A stretch of 52,933 nucleotides of DNA from a virus. Location of the stretch: the IMG/VR virus record IMGVR_UViG_3300048818_000172, positions 1 to 52,933 of that record; one strand, 5' to 3'. Under the pieces are notes generated by a model. The model made no database searches, had not been told where the DNA came from, and saw only the letters and a program-made list of their open reading frames with translations. Made by a program: the position numbers and the translations under genes. Positions 39,292-47,853 of the stretch are shown piece after piece (within the stretch, counting starts at the first letter, position 1; the number at the start of each line of letters is the position of its first letter).

Positions 39292-40905
39292 TCACTTCCT
39301 GCTGACTGGCTCCATGCCGTGAAACCTCGGCGGGCCGCCACCCCCCAGGGCGGCGATCATCGCGGCCAGCTCCGCGAACTTCTCCCGAGTGCCGGCCGGC
39401 ATCAGCTCGAAAGTCCCCAGCGCCGGCGGATTCGAGAACGTGAAGCTAACCGGGGTGATGGTCAGGGTCAGGCCGCTTGGCGGCGGCGGAGGAGGCGGAA
39501 CGACGTTTGGCGTGGCCGTCCCGACGAGGTTGCCGGCGGAGTCCCGGATGCTGACCGGCACCTGATCGTGATTCGCCAGCGCCTGAGCTGCAGCTCCGGC
39601 CGTCACTGCATCGGGGTAGCCGGTGACCAGGCCCATGAGGGTCTGCCCCTCGAAGATGTAGTACGGCGGAATGAACACGGGCCGAGGAGGTGGCGGAGGT
39701 GGCGGTGGTGGAGGAGGAGTCGGGCCGCCGGTGATGTAGACGGAATCCGGCGCCGGCACCCCGGAGCCCGTGTTGACGCTACTCGGGTTGCGAATCCACG
39801 CTTCGCCGGTCATGTTCACGAAGGCCGGGAAAGCACACCACCCGATGGTGCTCCAGGTGTAGATGGCCACACCGACCGCGTTCAGATCGATGGGCGCTCC
39901 GTTGCCGTCCGCAGTCGGCACCGGCAAGTTGAGGCCGAAGGCCGCGTTGATGGCTGCGATGAACTGGCCGATCGTGCCGAAGCCGCACGCCCCCATGCAG
40001 TGATCTTCGTTGGTGTCCGGCGAATCGGCGGCCAGCGTCCAGCCGTTCGAGTTGCCGGCGCCGGGCGGCAACTGGTTGGCGGCCAGGCCGAACTTCACGC
40101 AACCGCCCTGCTGACCGGCCGCGTAAATGGCGGCGTTGAGCGTTGGCTGGTCGCCGTAATTGACGCCCAACCCGGCGCCGTCGCCGTAGACATTCCCGTC
40201 CTGGGGGAAGCCGGCGGCCTGCATCTGCTGAATCACTGGTTGCAGGTTGGCGCCGTTCAGCGTGCCGTTCTTATTGCACCAGTCCACAACAACCTGATCG
40301 CTGATGAAGATGCCGTTGCAGGCCTTGTTGAACGCTTCCTCGGCGGTGACGCAGTTTCCGTAGGTGGCATTGCCCCAGCAGGTCAGGGCGCCGTTCTGGT
40401 CGATGTTCTTCGGGAAGATGAAGAAATACGGCGGCGTCGCGCCGAGCGGACGGAACGGCTGAGCCGCGAGTAGAAGGTGCCTCGGCGTCGGATGAGCCCC
40501 GCGCGGGAACGGTCGGCCAGTTCGGTTGTTCAAGTGGTTTAACATCGGCTTCGCTTCCTCCTGGATGGGAAATGTCTCTCGTGTGGATGTGCTGGCGATT
40601 GTTGCCGGGAGGCTCTGGGTCGCCTGCGCGTCCGGTTTCTTCCGCCGCATGTACGCTGCCCCGAGGCCGGCGAGGATAGCGGCAGCCGCTCCTCCACCGA
40701 CGAGGGGGATGGTATTGTCCGTTCCACCAGCCGCGCCAGCAGCTGGCTCCGTGCCGCCAGGTTGATCCGTCTCCCTAACTGGCGCGGCCTTCGGTGGCTT
40801 GATGTCCGCCAACTCCCGCTCAGTCTCGGCCCACTTCATTTGCAGATCGTCGAGCGGGGGCTGAGCGAGTAACAGGGCGAGTGCCAAGGCGAGGGCAATC
40901 CTCAC
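39292..40905 (-). CDS. Exported protein with papain-like cysteine-protease domain; possible two-gene fusion
   Basis: It encodes 537 residues from the GTG at 40905. The N-terminal signal-like segment (1-16), a Pro-rich linker and a second hydrophobic helix followed by RRKK (70-90) are consistent with a membrane protein. Then comes a domain with CWGNATYGNCV (Cys185), DHCMGACGFG (His302) and IYTWSTIGW (Trp351), the Cys...His...WG order of papain-fold (C1-like) phage proteins. Two polyproline linkers and small C-terminal domains follow. A strong AGGAGGA lies 10 bases before an in-frame ATG at 40545, so a 417-residue shorter product is likely as well. Confidence 0.6.
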   Translation of the reverse strand: MRIALALALALLLAQPPLDDLQMKWAETERELADIKPPKAAPVRETDQPGGTEPAAGAAGGTDNTIPLVGGGAAAAILAGLGAAYMRRKKPDAQATQSLPATIASTSTRETFPIQEEAKPMLNHLNNRTGRPFPRGAHPTPRHLLLAAQPFRPLGATPPYFFIFPKNIDQNGALTCWGNATYGNCVTAEEAFNKACNGIFISDQVVVDWCNKNGTLNGANLQPVIQQMQAAGFPQDGNVYGDGAGLGVNYGDQPTLNAAIYAAGQQGGCVKFGLAANQLPPGAGNSNGWTLAADSPDTNEDHCMGACGFGTIGQFIAAINAAFGLNLPVPTADGNGAPIDLNAVGVAIYTWSTIGWCAFPAFVNMTGEAWIRNPSSVNTGSGVPAPDSVYITGGPTPPPPPPPPPPPRPVFIPPYYIFEGQTLMGLVTGYPDAVTAGAAAQALANHDQVPVSIRDSAGNLVGTATPNVVPPPPPPPSGLTLTITPVSFTFSNPPALGTFELMPAGTREKFAELAAMIAALGGGGPPRFHGMEPVSRK

Positions 40906-41168
40906 TTGCCACCCTGCGCCTTGCGCATCTCGATAATGGCCTGCAACTCGGCCGGCGTCAACGCCACCGGCGCGGGCGCAACTTGCACGGCCGCGGGAAC
41001 GGTGGACGTGCCAGTGGGGAATGGAGTCGTTTTGAAGTAGAGGGCCCCCGCCCCGGCGATGGCCAGGAACAGGCCGACGAGCCAGGAATGGACGTTGGGG
41101 TTCTGCCAGAACGACATCAGGGCAAACGTCGTGGGAGCGGAAGGAGGAGCATCTTCGGGAGCGGCCAT
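40902..41168 (-). CDS. Single-pass membrane protein
   Basis: It encodes 88 residues (MAAPEDAPPSAPTTFALMSFWQNPNVHSWLVGLFLAIAGAGALYFKTTPFPTG...LTPAELQAIIEMRKAQGGK). A membrane segment (about 29-45) is flanked by a disordered N-terminus and a Pro/Val-rich, then helical C-terminus. It overlaps the papain-like gene by GTGA. It may be a pinholin, antiholin or anchor. Unproven. Confidence 0.55.
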   Translation of the reverse strand: MAAPEDAPPSAPTTFALMSFWQNPNVHSWLVGLFLAIAGAGALYFKTTPFPTGTSTVPAAVQVAPAPVALTPAELQAIIEMRKAQGGK

Positions 41169-41303
41169 AGGTCACCAGGCGTTAGGGAAGTGGTTCGCTG
41201 GTGACCATCATACTGAATTGTCGGCCAGAGAGGGCAAGGCGGCTCCCCCAAAGCGGGGTGGGGGACAATAGCGCGTTAGGTTTGCCGCCCTGCCCGGTGC
41301 CGA

Positions 41304-41507
41304 TCAGGGCCGCGAGGCCACGACTTGCGTAACCGGATTGCCGCTTGACGGCTGGATGACGTCGCCGGGCCTCAGATCGGACAACGCGACCTTCTGGCCG
41401 TTCAGCGTGATCATCGCGTTCGACGCGACTGCCACCGCTACATCCGGCGGCGCTTCCTCCGAAAGATGCAGTGTCGTGCCGTCGATCAACTTCAACTTCT
41501 TGGCCAT
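41304..41507 (-). CDS. Small basic SH3-like protein
   Basis: It encodes 67 residues (MAKKLKLIDGTTLHLSEEAPPDVAVAVASNAMITLNGQKVALSDLRPGDVIQPSSGNPVTQVVASRP). Short beta strands and the L-RPGD-V-x-P motif suggest a barrel-like protein. AAGGAGTCTC precedes the ATG. Confidence 0.6.
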   Translation of the reverse strand: MAKKLKLIDGTTLHLSEEAPPDVAVAVASNAMITLNGQKVALSDLRPGDVIQPSSGNPVTQVVASRP

Positions 41508-41550
41508 AAATGAGACTCCTTGAAAGAAGGTGGATATACACGCTTGCCGG

Positions 41551-41754
41551 TCAGGGCAGATGAGCCGAGCCGGACGGCATCACGTTCATCACCAGCAAGA
41601 TCAGGAAGATGAGCCCCACCAGGCCGATGATGATGAGAGCGATTTGTTGCACCGGAGGCGGCAAGTCCAGCATGCCGAGGATGAGCTTGGCCACGTACAA
41701 GACGACGGCCAATACCAGGCATCCGACCAGGAAGTAAAGAAGTGCGATCAGCAT
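41551..41754 (-). CDS. Holin-like two-span membrane protein
   Basis: It encodes 67 residues from the ATG at 41754, which follows AAGGAG. Two hydrophobic spans (LIALLYFLVGCLVLAVVLYVA and IALIIIGLVGLIFLILLVM) are joined by a short PPPVQQ loop. Small size, two spans and a cluster with other membrane proteins fit a class II-like holin, which would time host lysis. Function is inferred from topology only. Confidence 0.6.
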   Translation of the reverse strand: MLIALLYFLVGCLVLAVVLYVAKLILGMLDLPPPVQQIALIIIGLVGLIFLILLVMNVMPSGSAHLP

Positions 41755-41764
41755 GGCAGACTCC

Positions 41765-42157
41765 TTAGTGCAACGGCTCCGGGGGTGCATCGAGCGACCG
41801 CGCCTCGGCAAGACCGGCTTCGACACCGGCTGCCGCCCCGACTTCCCCGGCATGCTTCACTGCGGCCGATTGCTTCATGTTAGCGATGGTCGCTTCCAAG
41901 AGCGTTATTTTCTCCAGCAGGCCGGTCAGCTTCCCGTCCACCTGGACGCCAACCGCTTCGATCTTCTTGGCCACATGGTCGGTCTTTCTGTCGTTGTTCT
42001 GCACCTTCATGTAGGTGAGGACATGCCCGACGATGCCGACGATGACGAAGCCGACCGCCCCGATCCAGTAGCCGGAAATCACGTCGGACATGGCGTACAG
42101 CACCACGCCTAAAGCGACAACGGCCTCGCCAATGACCACCCCAAATAGAACCTTCAT
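41765..42157 (-). CDS. Membrane protein with two spans and coiled-coil tail (lysis candidate)
   Basis: It encodes 130 residues from the ATG at 42157 (GGAGGA site). Spans near 2-20 and 28-47 (LFGVVIGEAVVALGVVLYAM, GYWIGAVGFVIVGIVGHVL) are followed by a long coiled coil (KIEAVGVQVDGKLTGLLEKITLLEATIANM). This arrangement occurs in phage holin or antiholin proteins and some inner-membrane spanins. It is 10 bases upstream of the holin-like gene. Confidence 0.55.
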   Translation of the reverse strand: MKVLFGVVIGEAVVALGVVLYAMSDVISGYWIGAVGFVIVGIVGHVLTYMKVQNNDRKTDHVAKKIEAVGVQVDGKLTGLLEKITLLEATIANMKQSAAVKHAGEVGAAAGVEAGLAEARSLDAPPEPLH

Positions 42158-42170
42158 GCAATCCTCCGTG

Positions 42171-42533
42171 CTAGTACCCGGTGAACGAGCTGAAATCGAC
42201 CTTGCCGAGTGCCTTGAGCACGCGGCGCCTGTGCTGCCGGTCTCGCAAGACCGGCCGACCCATGGCGTCAATGTGCGTGTCCCCGATGCCCAACTTCTTG
42301 AAGTGCTCCCTGGCCTCGGGAATCTGCTTGGGATGGTACGCCAGCGCCTCGGAGCTGATCGGCACGAACACGGTCGGCCGGTACGGTTCCCCCACGATGA
42401 TCGGCTGCGGCGGGAACTCCACCTCAAACTCGGCCTTCGAGACTTCGGTGCCGTCGAGGAAGTAGGTCGCCACCGTTTCGAACTCGGCGGTCTCCATGTT
42501 CAGCTTACGCTTGAAGATCGTCTGGCCCCTCAT
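42171..42533 (-). CDS. Hypothetical basic protein of the portal region
   Basis: It encodes 120 residues (MRGQTIFKRKLNMETAEFETVATYFLDGTEVSKAEFEVEFPPQPIIVGEPYRPTVFVPISSEALAYHPKQIPEAREHFKKLGIGDTHID...). It is a mixed alpha/beta protein ending in a basic helix. GGGAG upstream supports the ATG. Possibly a head-assembly or portal-associated protein. Unknown. Confidence 0.6.
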   Translation of the reverse strand: MRGQTIFKRKLNMETAEFETVATYFLDGTEVSKAEFEVEFPPQPIIVGEPYRPTVFVPISSEALAYHPKQIPEAREHFKKLGIGDTHIDAMGRPVLRDRQHRRRVLKALGKVDFSSFTGY

Positions 42534-42548
42534 TTCGCCGCTCCCTTC

Positions 42549-42875
42549 TTATTCCTTCTTTCGTTCATCCTGCGATATCACCCAATCGGACCGGTCAATT
42601 TCTCCGGCCGAGAACGGCAGCAGCGGCAGCGTCTGGCCTGCGAACTCATGTGAGTTGTCGCCGTGATACTCGATCATGCCCTTGGTTATCGTGAAGTGGC
42701 AACGGGTTTTCTGATCGACGCCTGGCTGCCCCTGCAACTCGCGCACGCTCGGCGAGAACGTCGGGCACTCAGCGTTGCCGTCGTAGTGCCAACGGTTAGC
42801 GGGTATGTTGTGCCATCCGTGCGCGTGGCATTTGACCTCGGCTAAATCGTCGTGCAGCAATACGAGAATAGCCAT
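42549..42875 (-). CDS. DUF6527-like phage protein
   Basis: It encodes 108 residues (MAILVLLHDDLAEVKCHAHGWHNIPANRWHYDGNAECPTFSPSVRELQ..., CHFTITKGMIEYHGDNSHEFAGQTLPLLPF). The W-x-F/Y-x-GN-x-E-x-PT-F-x-PS and C-H-F-x-I-x-x-G-x-I-x-Y/F pattern with a final G-Q-T-L-P is shared by a family of small phage proteins next to portal and terminase genes. The role is unknown, perhaps metal binding through the Cys/His pairs. It ends 1 base past the portal gene stop. Confidence 0.7.
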   Translation of the reverse strand: MAILVLLHDDLAEVKCHAHGWHNIPANRWHYDGNAECPTFSPSVRELQGQPGVDQKTRCHFTITKGMIEYHGDNSHEFAGQTLPLLPFSAGEIDRSDWVISQDERKKE

Positions 42876-44725
42876 TATTTCGCCGCTCCGTTCATTGCCC
42901 CGTTCGAGCCGCCCACAGGCTTCCCAGAAATCAGGGTAGCTGCCAGGTTTCGGTCGCTTCCCGCGGGCGTGGCCTGGCTCTCCGACTGCCGAACATAGTT
43001 CCGCGTCGTCGACGCCGGCTTACCTGGTGCATCGCCGCCGCCCGCTCCCCCGCCGCTGCTCTCGGGAGGCTCGCGGATCGACACCAGCTCCGCCATGTCC
43101 GGCATGTCCTTGTATTCGCCCAGCTTCTTGAGGAAGAAGTTGAGATCGAGGTTCAGCCCCTGGGCCGCCAGCGCCTGCATCATCGGCGTGATGATCGTCT
43201 GCACCACGCCCTGCAAGTCGGCCGCCCGGCTATCCGGCGTCGACTTCTTGAGCGAGTACACGTCGAGCCGGACATCCAAGTCATCCCACGGCACTTGTTG
43301 CCGCTGCGCCGGTGTTACCGTCCGGTCAATCGAGATGCCGAGGCTCGCCGAGGCCACATACTCCGACTTCATTTGTTTGGTCGGATGGTGATGGTGCAGC
43401 CACGCGAGACTCGTCAACACCTCCTCGACGAACTCGATCGTCTTTTGCTGCTTGTTCTGCGTGGCCGAGGATGCCGCCGAGTTGAGAATCTTAGACTCGG
43501 TAGCCGTCGGCGCCTGCGGAGCCAGGCCGCCCTGCGCCTCGATGTTGCCGGCCAGGACGTTGAATCTCTGAATCGCGTCGACGAACACGCCCCAATTGAG
43601 CTGGGATGGGCCACCGAATGACATCTCTTTGATGCGCTCGGGATTGTCCACCCGAATTACCTCGCCGTCGTCGGCTAAGATCGTCCGCGTGCCGTCCGCG
43701 TCCGCAGATCCCGCCACCAGCAACAGCGTCTTTTGCCGTTCGCATTGCCGGATGATCTTCCGGTAAAGCACGTTAATGAACTGGTGCATGTCGGCCAGGT
43801 CCTGGAGAGGCGCTTTGAACATCAGGTTACCGGGCAGGATGCCGTAGCCGAGCGGATGGTAACCGCCGAGGGCCCGGTCTGGCCCGATGTATTGCTGCTC
43901 GCGTAGCGGATGGTTGTCCTCGCTGAGCGCGCACTGGCCATTGTCCTCGGCCTTGAACGTGAGAATCTTGTTGTGCCTGGGAAGCCATATCTGCCACAGG
44001 TCGACGTGATCCTCAAATTCCTGTTCGTAGCTCTGGTAAACCGTGCGGCCAATGACGGAGATTTTCGGGTCGCCTTGCTGGTTGTACAACGCGTCGGTCG
44101 ATGCCGTCAGGTCCTTGCGGAACCGCGTAAAACTCTTGTCCTCCTTGATCGCCGCCAGCGGCCGGCGTACCCGGTGGCCGATGAAAGACAACTCTTCCCA
44201 GGTCCGGGCGTGCAGGTCGAACACAATGTCGTCGAAGTCCACCGACTCGGCGAACGGCTCGCCGGCCTGCACTTCCCAGCCCCGTTGCGCCGAATCTGCC
44301 GGGCTCGCGATGCCGACGTAGCAGCAGCCCATGCCGAAAAGCGCGTCGACGATGCAGCGCTCGAAAGTGGCCGTCAAGTTGGTCTTGACGATTTCCTTGT
44401 TGAGCCACTCCATTTCGGCGTGGATGATCGGCTTAGCCTGGGGGTTGAAGCTGGACAGCATGGCCCGCGGAGCGTCCGGGGAAAGCTGCCTGGCGATGAC
44501 ATCGACGTAGAGGGAGAGCATGTTCAGGGGCTGAATCTTGGCGGCCCCTTCTTCGGAATAGCGCGTGCCGGCGAACTGGCGAACCAGGTTGAACCGCAAC
44601 TCGCGCGGCCACCGAAGCGCCAGGCGGGCCCGCTCTACGGCTGCACAGAGACGTGTAGGATCGGCGTCGAACTTTGCCACGGCATCGGCGTTCTCTCGCG
44701 CTGCGGGCCATTGTATCAAGCCCAC
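42875..44725 (-). CDS. Portal protein
   Basis: It encodes 616 residues from a GTG. Long helices with an amphipathic N-terminal wing, a central helical stem region and a C-terminal Pro/Gly/Ser-rich tail make up the typical podovirus portal. Clear segments include LNMLSLYVDVIARQLSPDAPRAMLSS, QRTLLLVAGSADADGTRTILADDGEVIRVDNPERIKEM, and PTATESKILNSAASSATQNKQQKTIEFVEEVLTSLAWLHHHHPTKQM. It forms the dodecameric DNA gate and lies just downstream of the large terminase, which overlaps it. Confidence 0.88.
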   Translation of the reverse strand: MGLIQWPAARENADAVAKFDADPTRLCAAVERARLALRWPRELRFNLVRQFAGTRYSEEGAAKIQPLNMLSLYVDVIARQLSPDAPRAMLSSFNPQAKPIIHAEMEWLNKEIVKTNLTATFERCIVDALFGMGCCYVGIASPADSAQRGWEVQAGEPFAESVDFDDIVFDLHARTWEELSFIGHRVRRPLAAIKEDKSFTRFRKDLTASTDALYNQQGDPKISVIGRTVYQSYEQEFEDHVDLWQIWLPRHNKILTFKAEDNGQCALSEDNHPLREQQYIGPDRALGGYHPLGYGILPGNLMFKAPLQDLADMHQFINVLYRKIIRQCERQKTLLLVAGSADADGTRTILADDGEVIRVDNPERIKEMSFGGPSQLNWGVFVDAIQRFNVLAGNIEAQGGLAPQAPTATESKILNSAASSATQNKQQKTIEFVEEVLTSLAWLHHHHPTKQMKSEYVASASLGISIDRTVTPAQRQQVPWDDLDVRLDVYSLKKSTPDSRAADLQGVVQTIITPMMQALAAQGLNLDLNFFLKKLGEYKDMPDMAELVSIREPPESSGGGAGGGDAPGKPASTTRNYVRQSESQATPAGSDRNLAATLISGKPVGGSNGAMNGAAK

Positions 44726-46572
44726 GCCATTTCATCCCGCCGCTTATCCTCGCGCATCTTCCGCCGATGCCCCATCGAGCCGAACGGCTCCTCCGCCTCG
44801 GCTTCCTTCTGTCTCGTGTCCCTCGCCATCAACCGGCGCATCTTATTCATTATCGCATCGGCCATGGCTTGATCCGCGTGGTTTACCCTGGCCCCCGAGG
44901 GATCGTCGCCGCCGGCAACCATCGCATGCTCAACATACCCGTCCGCCCCGTACCGGAAAGACAGGCACTCCCACAGCGACGCTTCCGAAGGGTTCTCGAT
45001 CGCCCCGCTTTTCAGGTCGGCCCGGTAATCTTCCAGCAGGTCGAGCGCCGTACGCACCGAGTTAGGCCACCCTGGGGCGTCGCCCTGCTTCGGGTTTATG
45101 ACCGATTCGTTGCCGCGGCAGTAGACGTTGCGGTAGCCCAGTTCGAGCACGCGCTTGCCCGTCGTTGCACCGGGACCGGGTATCTCCCAAGCAAGGTGAG
45201 CCCCTTGCCCGTCAGGGTCACGGAACAGCCAGGACAGAGCCACGAGTAGGACACCGAAATCGCCGGGCTCAATGAAGGGGTCCGCATATTCCATCACCTT
45301 CCTGCCGAGGTGGACGTCGCAGATCGAAATGCAAGAGGCCGTGGCGCCCGAGCCGCTCGCCACGTCCGCCCCCGCCACATACCGGCCATAGGGCACGAGC
45401 CCCTCGGCGTTCGGCATGATCCACAGCTTGACCCGGCCCCCCGTCCTGGCCACCAGCTTATGAGGCCGCCCCAGGTCCCGGTCGTAGTCCAGGTCGCCTT
45501 CCCACAACGGCGGCGAGCAGTGGGCCGTCAGGTCGTGGATGAGGAGGGCGTTGAAGAATTGGGAGTCGGACCCTTTGGGATCGATGTCCAGCTCAACAGC
45601 CACGCCGCGACTCGATCCAATGTCATGGCACTTCGCGTCATACCACGGAGACCGTATCCCTGGGAAAGGCCCCCCCGTGGGGGACCCATCAAGCACATAT
45701 CGATAGTCCGGTTCGTACTCATAACTCTTGTCCAACCTCTCTACAACATTGTTCCGACCCACCCGGTACAGACCCCTCCGCTTGTCGGGGTGTTGAGTCC
45801 AATGCAACACGATCTTGCCGATTTCCGGGCTCTGAGTCAACCGGTAGAACTCAGTGTCAATTCCAACGTGCGTTCCGTTGAAGAATCGCGTATCGCTAAC
45901 GCTTGCCGTGCTCCGCCTCACCTCGGCCGCTTCCTTGATCTTGCTCATCTCATCCACGAATATGCAAGAGCCGCGGCCGCCTGTGAATGCTAAACCCGTG
46001 CTCGCCTCACCCGTGGCCACCGACTTGGTTCGCGTCCACTCTATATACATCTTGGTTTGTAGCACTTTGCCCTTCATCCAATCGGGCAAATGTTCGTGCA
46101 TGAACCGCATTTTCCAAAACAACGAGTCCGGCGATTTGCAATCTACCGCGTCGGCACTCCGCGATATGTTCAGCAGCTGCACCCGGTCATGGAACAAGCC
46201 GAGCCACAACTGGAAGATCAGAAACAGCCAGGAGGCCCCCATCTCGCGGCTCTTCTCGATCACGCAGCTCTTGTCGTGCTGGTAATACCACAGGATGCCC
46301 CGCCGCTTCGTGGTCTCCGGCGTGTCCAGCAGCGCGTCCTCCTGGCACGGCCAGGTGATGAACGGTCCAACCGGGATGCCCTTCTTCTTCGGGTTGAACT
46401 GCACTATGAAAAGGCAGATGAAGAAAATGATGTCCTGCCGGCACACCTCCATGATGCCCGCTTGCAAGACCGGATCGAACTCGGCCGCCTTGAGCAGCCA
46501 AATTCGATACCTGGCGTTCTCCCCAGGATCACGCGGTACTTTCAGGTGCCACTTACCGGGAGAAAGACTCAT
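44716..46572 (-). CDS. terL: Large terminase subunit
   Basis: It encodes 618 residues from the ATG at 46572, overlapping the stop of the nuclease gene before it (ATGA). ATPase: KSRExGASW (107-115, atypical Walker A) and CIFVDEM (203-209, Walker B), preceded by a Gln-rich adenine-binding region. C-terminal nuclease: VAGADVASG and WEIPGPG, then VNHADQAMADAIM, which carry the expected acidic residues. It translocates and cuts DNA during packaging. The N-terminal motif LLKAAEFDPVLQAG also occurs in a small protein encoded at 47387. Confidence 0.92.
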   Translation of the reverse strand: MSLSPGKWHLKVPRDPGENARYRIWLLKAAEFDPVLQAGIMEVCRQDIIFFICLFIVQFNPKKKGIPVGPFITWPCQEDALLDTPETTKRRGILWYYQHDKSCVIEKSREMGASWLFLIFQLWLGLFHDRVQLLNISRSADAVDCKSPDSLFWKMRFMHEHLPDWMKGKVLQTKMYIEWTRTKSVATGEASTGLAFTGGRGSCIFVDEMSKIKEAAEVRRSTASVSDTRFFNGTHVGIDTEFYRLTQSPEIGKIVLHWTQHPDKRRGLYRVGRNNVVERLDKSYEYEPDYRYVLDGSPTGGPFPGIRSPWYDAKCHDIGSSRGVAVELDIDPKGSDSQFFNALLIHDLTAHCSPPLWEGDLDYDRDLGRPHKLVARTGGRVKLWIMPNAEGLVPYGRYVAGADVASGSGATASCISICDVHLGRKVMEYADPFIEPGDFGVLLVALSWLFRDPDGQGAHLAWEIPGPGATTGKRVLELGYRNVYCRGNESVINPKQGDAPGWPNSVRTALDLLEDYRADLKSGAIENPSEASLWECLSFRYGADGYVEHAMVAGGDDPSGARVNHADQAMADAIMNKMRRLMARDTRQKEAEAEEPFGSMGHRRKMREDKRRDEMAWA

Positions 46573-47090
46573 ATCGCGTACGTCCTCAAATAACGTGCCG
46601 CCTCTTCGAGGAGTTCGGGATTGTCGCGAGCCCTTCCCAGCACGACGTTGCAGGAATCGCAAAGCAGCCCTCTGACAGAACCCGTTTCGTGGTTGTGATC
46701 GACGGACAAAAAGTTAATCCTTCCGTCATGGTGATTTCGCTTGACCTCTGGCTTTTTGCAAATGGCACAGACGCCATTTTGCAATCGAAGCTTCTCATCG
46801 AATTCTGCTTTCGACAAGCCGTACATCTTGAGGCCCTGCCGAGTCCTGTCCTGGTATTCACGATTCTTTGCCTTGCAACATCCCTTGCAAAAAGCGTACT
46901 TTCCGTGGTTGCCGCCTTTCATCGTGTTGAATTCATCAAAGCCCTTGATCTTCTTGCATTTGCCGCACTTCTTGAAATACTTCCTGGACACCGGATCGAC
47001 GTAAGTTCCAACCGTTCTTATGCCTGCTGAACGCGATACGCGAATCAACTCTTGTGCGCCGGCATCGAAAAGGGTAGGTTGATCGGACAT
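46569..47090 (-). CDS. Endonuclease VII-like HNH nuclease next to the terminase
   Basis: It encodes 173 residues. CGKCKKIKGFDEFN and CKGCCKAKNREYQDRT form zinc ribbons. The catalytic core is CAICKKPEVKRNHHDGRINFLSVDHNHETGSVRGLLCDSCNVVLGRARDNPE (DHNHETG, LC-xx-CN). HNH nucleases beside terminases often help cut the concatemer, but a homing origin is also possible. It is on the same strand and ATGA-coupled to the large terminase, which suggests a packaging role. Confidence 0.9.
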   Translation of the reverse strand: MSDQPTLFDAGAQELIRVSRSAGIRTVGTYVDPVSRKYFKKCGKCKKIKGFDEFNTMKGGNHGKYAFCKGCCKAKNREYQDRTRQGLKMYGLSKAEFDEKLRLQNGVCAICKKPEVKRNHHDGRINFLSVDHNHETGSVRGLLCDSCNVVLGRARDNPELLEEAARYLRTYAI

Positions 47091-47121
47091 GCTTCGGACC
47101 CTCGCATGGTCTGAACGTGAA

Positions 47122-47153
47122 AAGGCCGGTGCAGTTCACGCTGCGCCGGCCTT
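47122..47153 (-). terminator. Terminator-like hairpin before the nuclease-terminase genes
   Basis: AAGGCCGG, a wobble pair and GCAG/CTGC close a 6-base loop (47122-47153), and the - strand continues TTTTC. It separates the small gene at 47172 from the endonuclease gene. It could reduce transcription into the late block. Confidence 0.6.
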
Positions 47154-47171
47154 ACCGGGGCTCAGCATGGG

Positions 47172-47390
47172 TCACCTCACAAATCGGTAGGTCGCCCCCA
47201 ACTCCGTGATGCACTCCAGCCGATACTCCCAAATCCTCATCGGAACCACGGCCGGCAATTCGTCGACCCTGAGACACGCCAGCGGTCTAAAGCGGTCGGC
47301 CAACACGTTTATGTACGGCCGTGGCGGTTCGTCAACCTCCGTCACATGCAGATCCGCACCAGGAGGACTTCCAACCAGAAACGCCCTCAT
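47172..47390 (-). CDS. Small hypothetical protein
   Basis: It encodes 72 residues from the ATG at 47390, overlapping the stop of the previous gene (MRAFLVGSPPGADLHVTEVDEPPRPYINVLADRFRPLACLRVDELPAVVPMRIWEYRLEC...). It is a beta-rich mixed sequence. It may belong to the small terminase or packaging operon. Unknown. Confidence 0.55.
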   Translation of the reverse strand: MRAFLVGSPPGADLHVTEVDEPPRPYINVLADRFRPLACLRVDELPAVVPMRIWEYRLECITELGATYRFVR

Positions 47391-47695
47391 CCCTTCACCT
47401 GCCCCGCTTGATTCTCGTATGCCTTGACGAGCATCCTCTTCATCTCCTGGTGCCGTTCGCTCATGGTGCATACCAGCGTTAACAACATCTGCGTCTGGCT
47501 GCACTCCCCATGCGACAAGAAAAGCAACCCCGCTTGCACCACCGGATCAAACAACGCCGCTTTCTCAAGATCGGCCAGAGTTTTCATCGCTTCACTGGCG
47601 ACCAGCACTTCCTTGCCGTCCTCTTCGATGCCGTAAATCACGGCCCTCTTGCTCTTGCGGATCACCTCGCCGAGCATCCACGGCTCGTTTTTCAT
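47387..47695 (-). CDS. Small protein sharing a motif with the large terminase N-terminus
   Basis: It encodes 102 residues (MKNEPWMLGEVIRKSKRAVIYGIEEDGKEVLVASEAMKTLADLEKAALFDPVVQAGLL...). Residues 43-57 (LEKAALFDPVVQAGL) align with residues 26-40 of the large terminase (LLKAAEFDPVLQAGI), also at DNA level. The rest is helical. It could be a terminase partner carrying the same docking element, or a relic. ATGA coupling to the next gene upstream is visible. Confidence 0.6.
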   Translation of the reverse strand: MKNEPWMLGEVIRKSKRAVIYGIEEDGKEVLVASEAMKTLADLEKAALFDPVVQAGLLFLSHGECSQTQMLLTLVCTMSERHQEMKRMLVKAYENQAGQVKG

Positions 47696-47853
47696 CCCTC
47701 ACCCCCCAGGTCCAGGTTCACCTCGTCGAACAAATCCCGCTGAGCCGCCCGATCAAGGTCTCTCTGCAACACGAACGCATCGGCCCAATACCCCGGCCAA
47801 AGGTATTGAAGGCAGGCCAACGCTCCTTTCCTAACCAGCCGAGCCACCCGCAT
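47692..47853 (-). CDS. Very small protein
   Basis: It encodes 53 residues (MRVARLVRKGALACLQYLWPGYWADAFVLQRDLDRAAQRDLFDEVNLDLGGEG) from the ATG at 47853 with a GGAGGG site. It overlaps both neighbours, so it is part of a dense overlapping set at the head of the late block. Unknown. Confidence 0.5.
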   Translation of the reverse strand: MRVARLVRKGALACLQYLWPGYWADAFVLQRDLDRAAQRDLFDEVNLDLGGEG

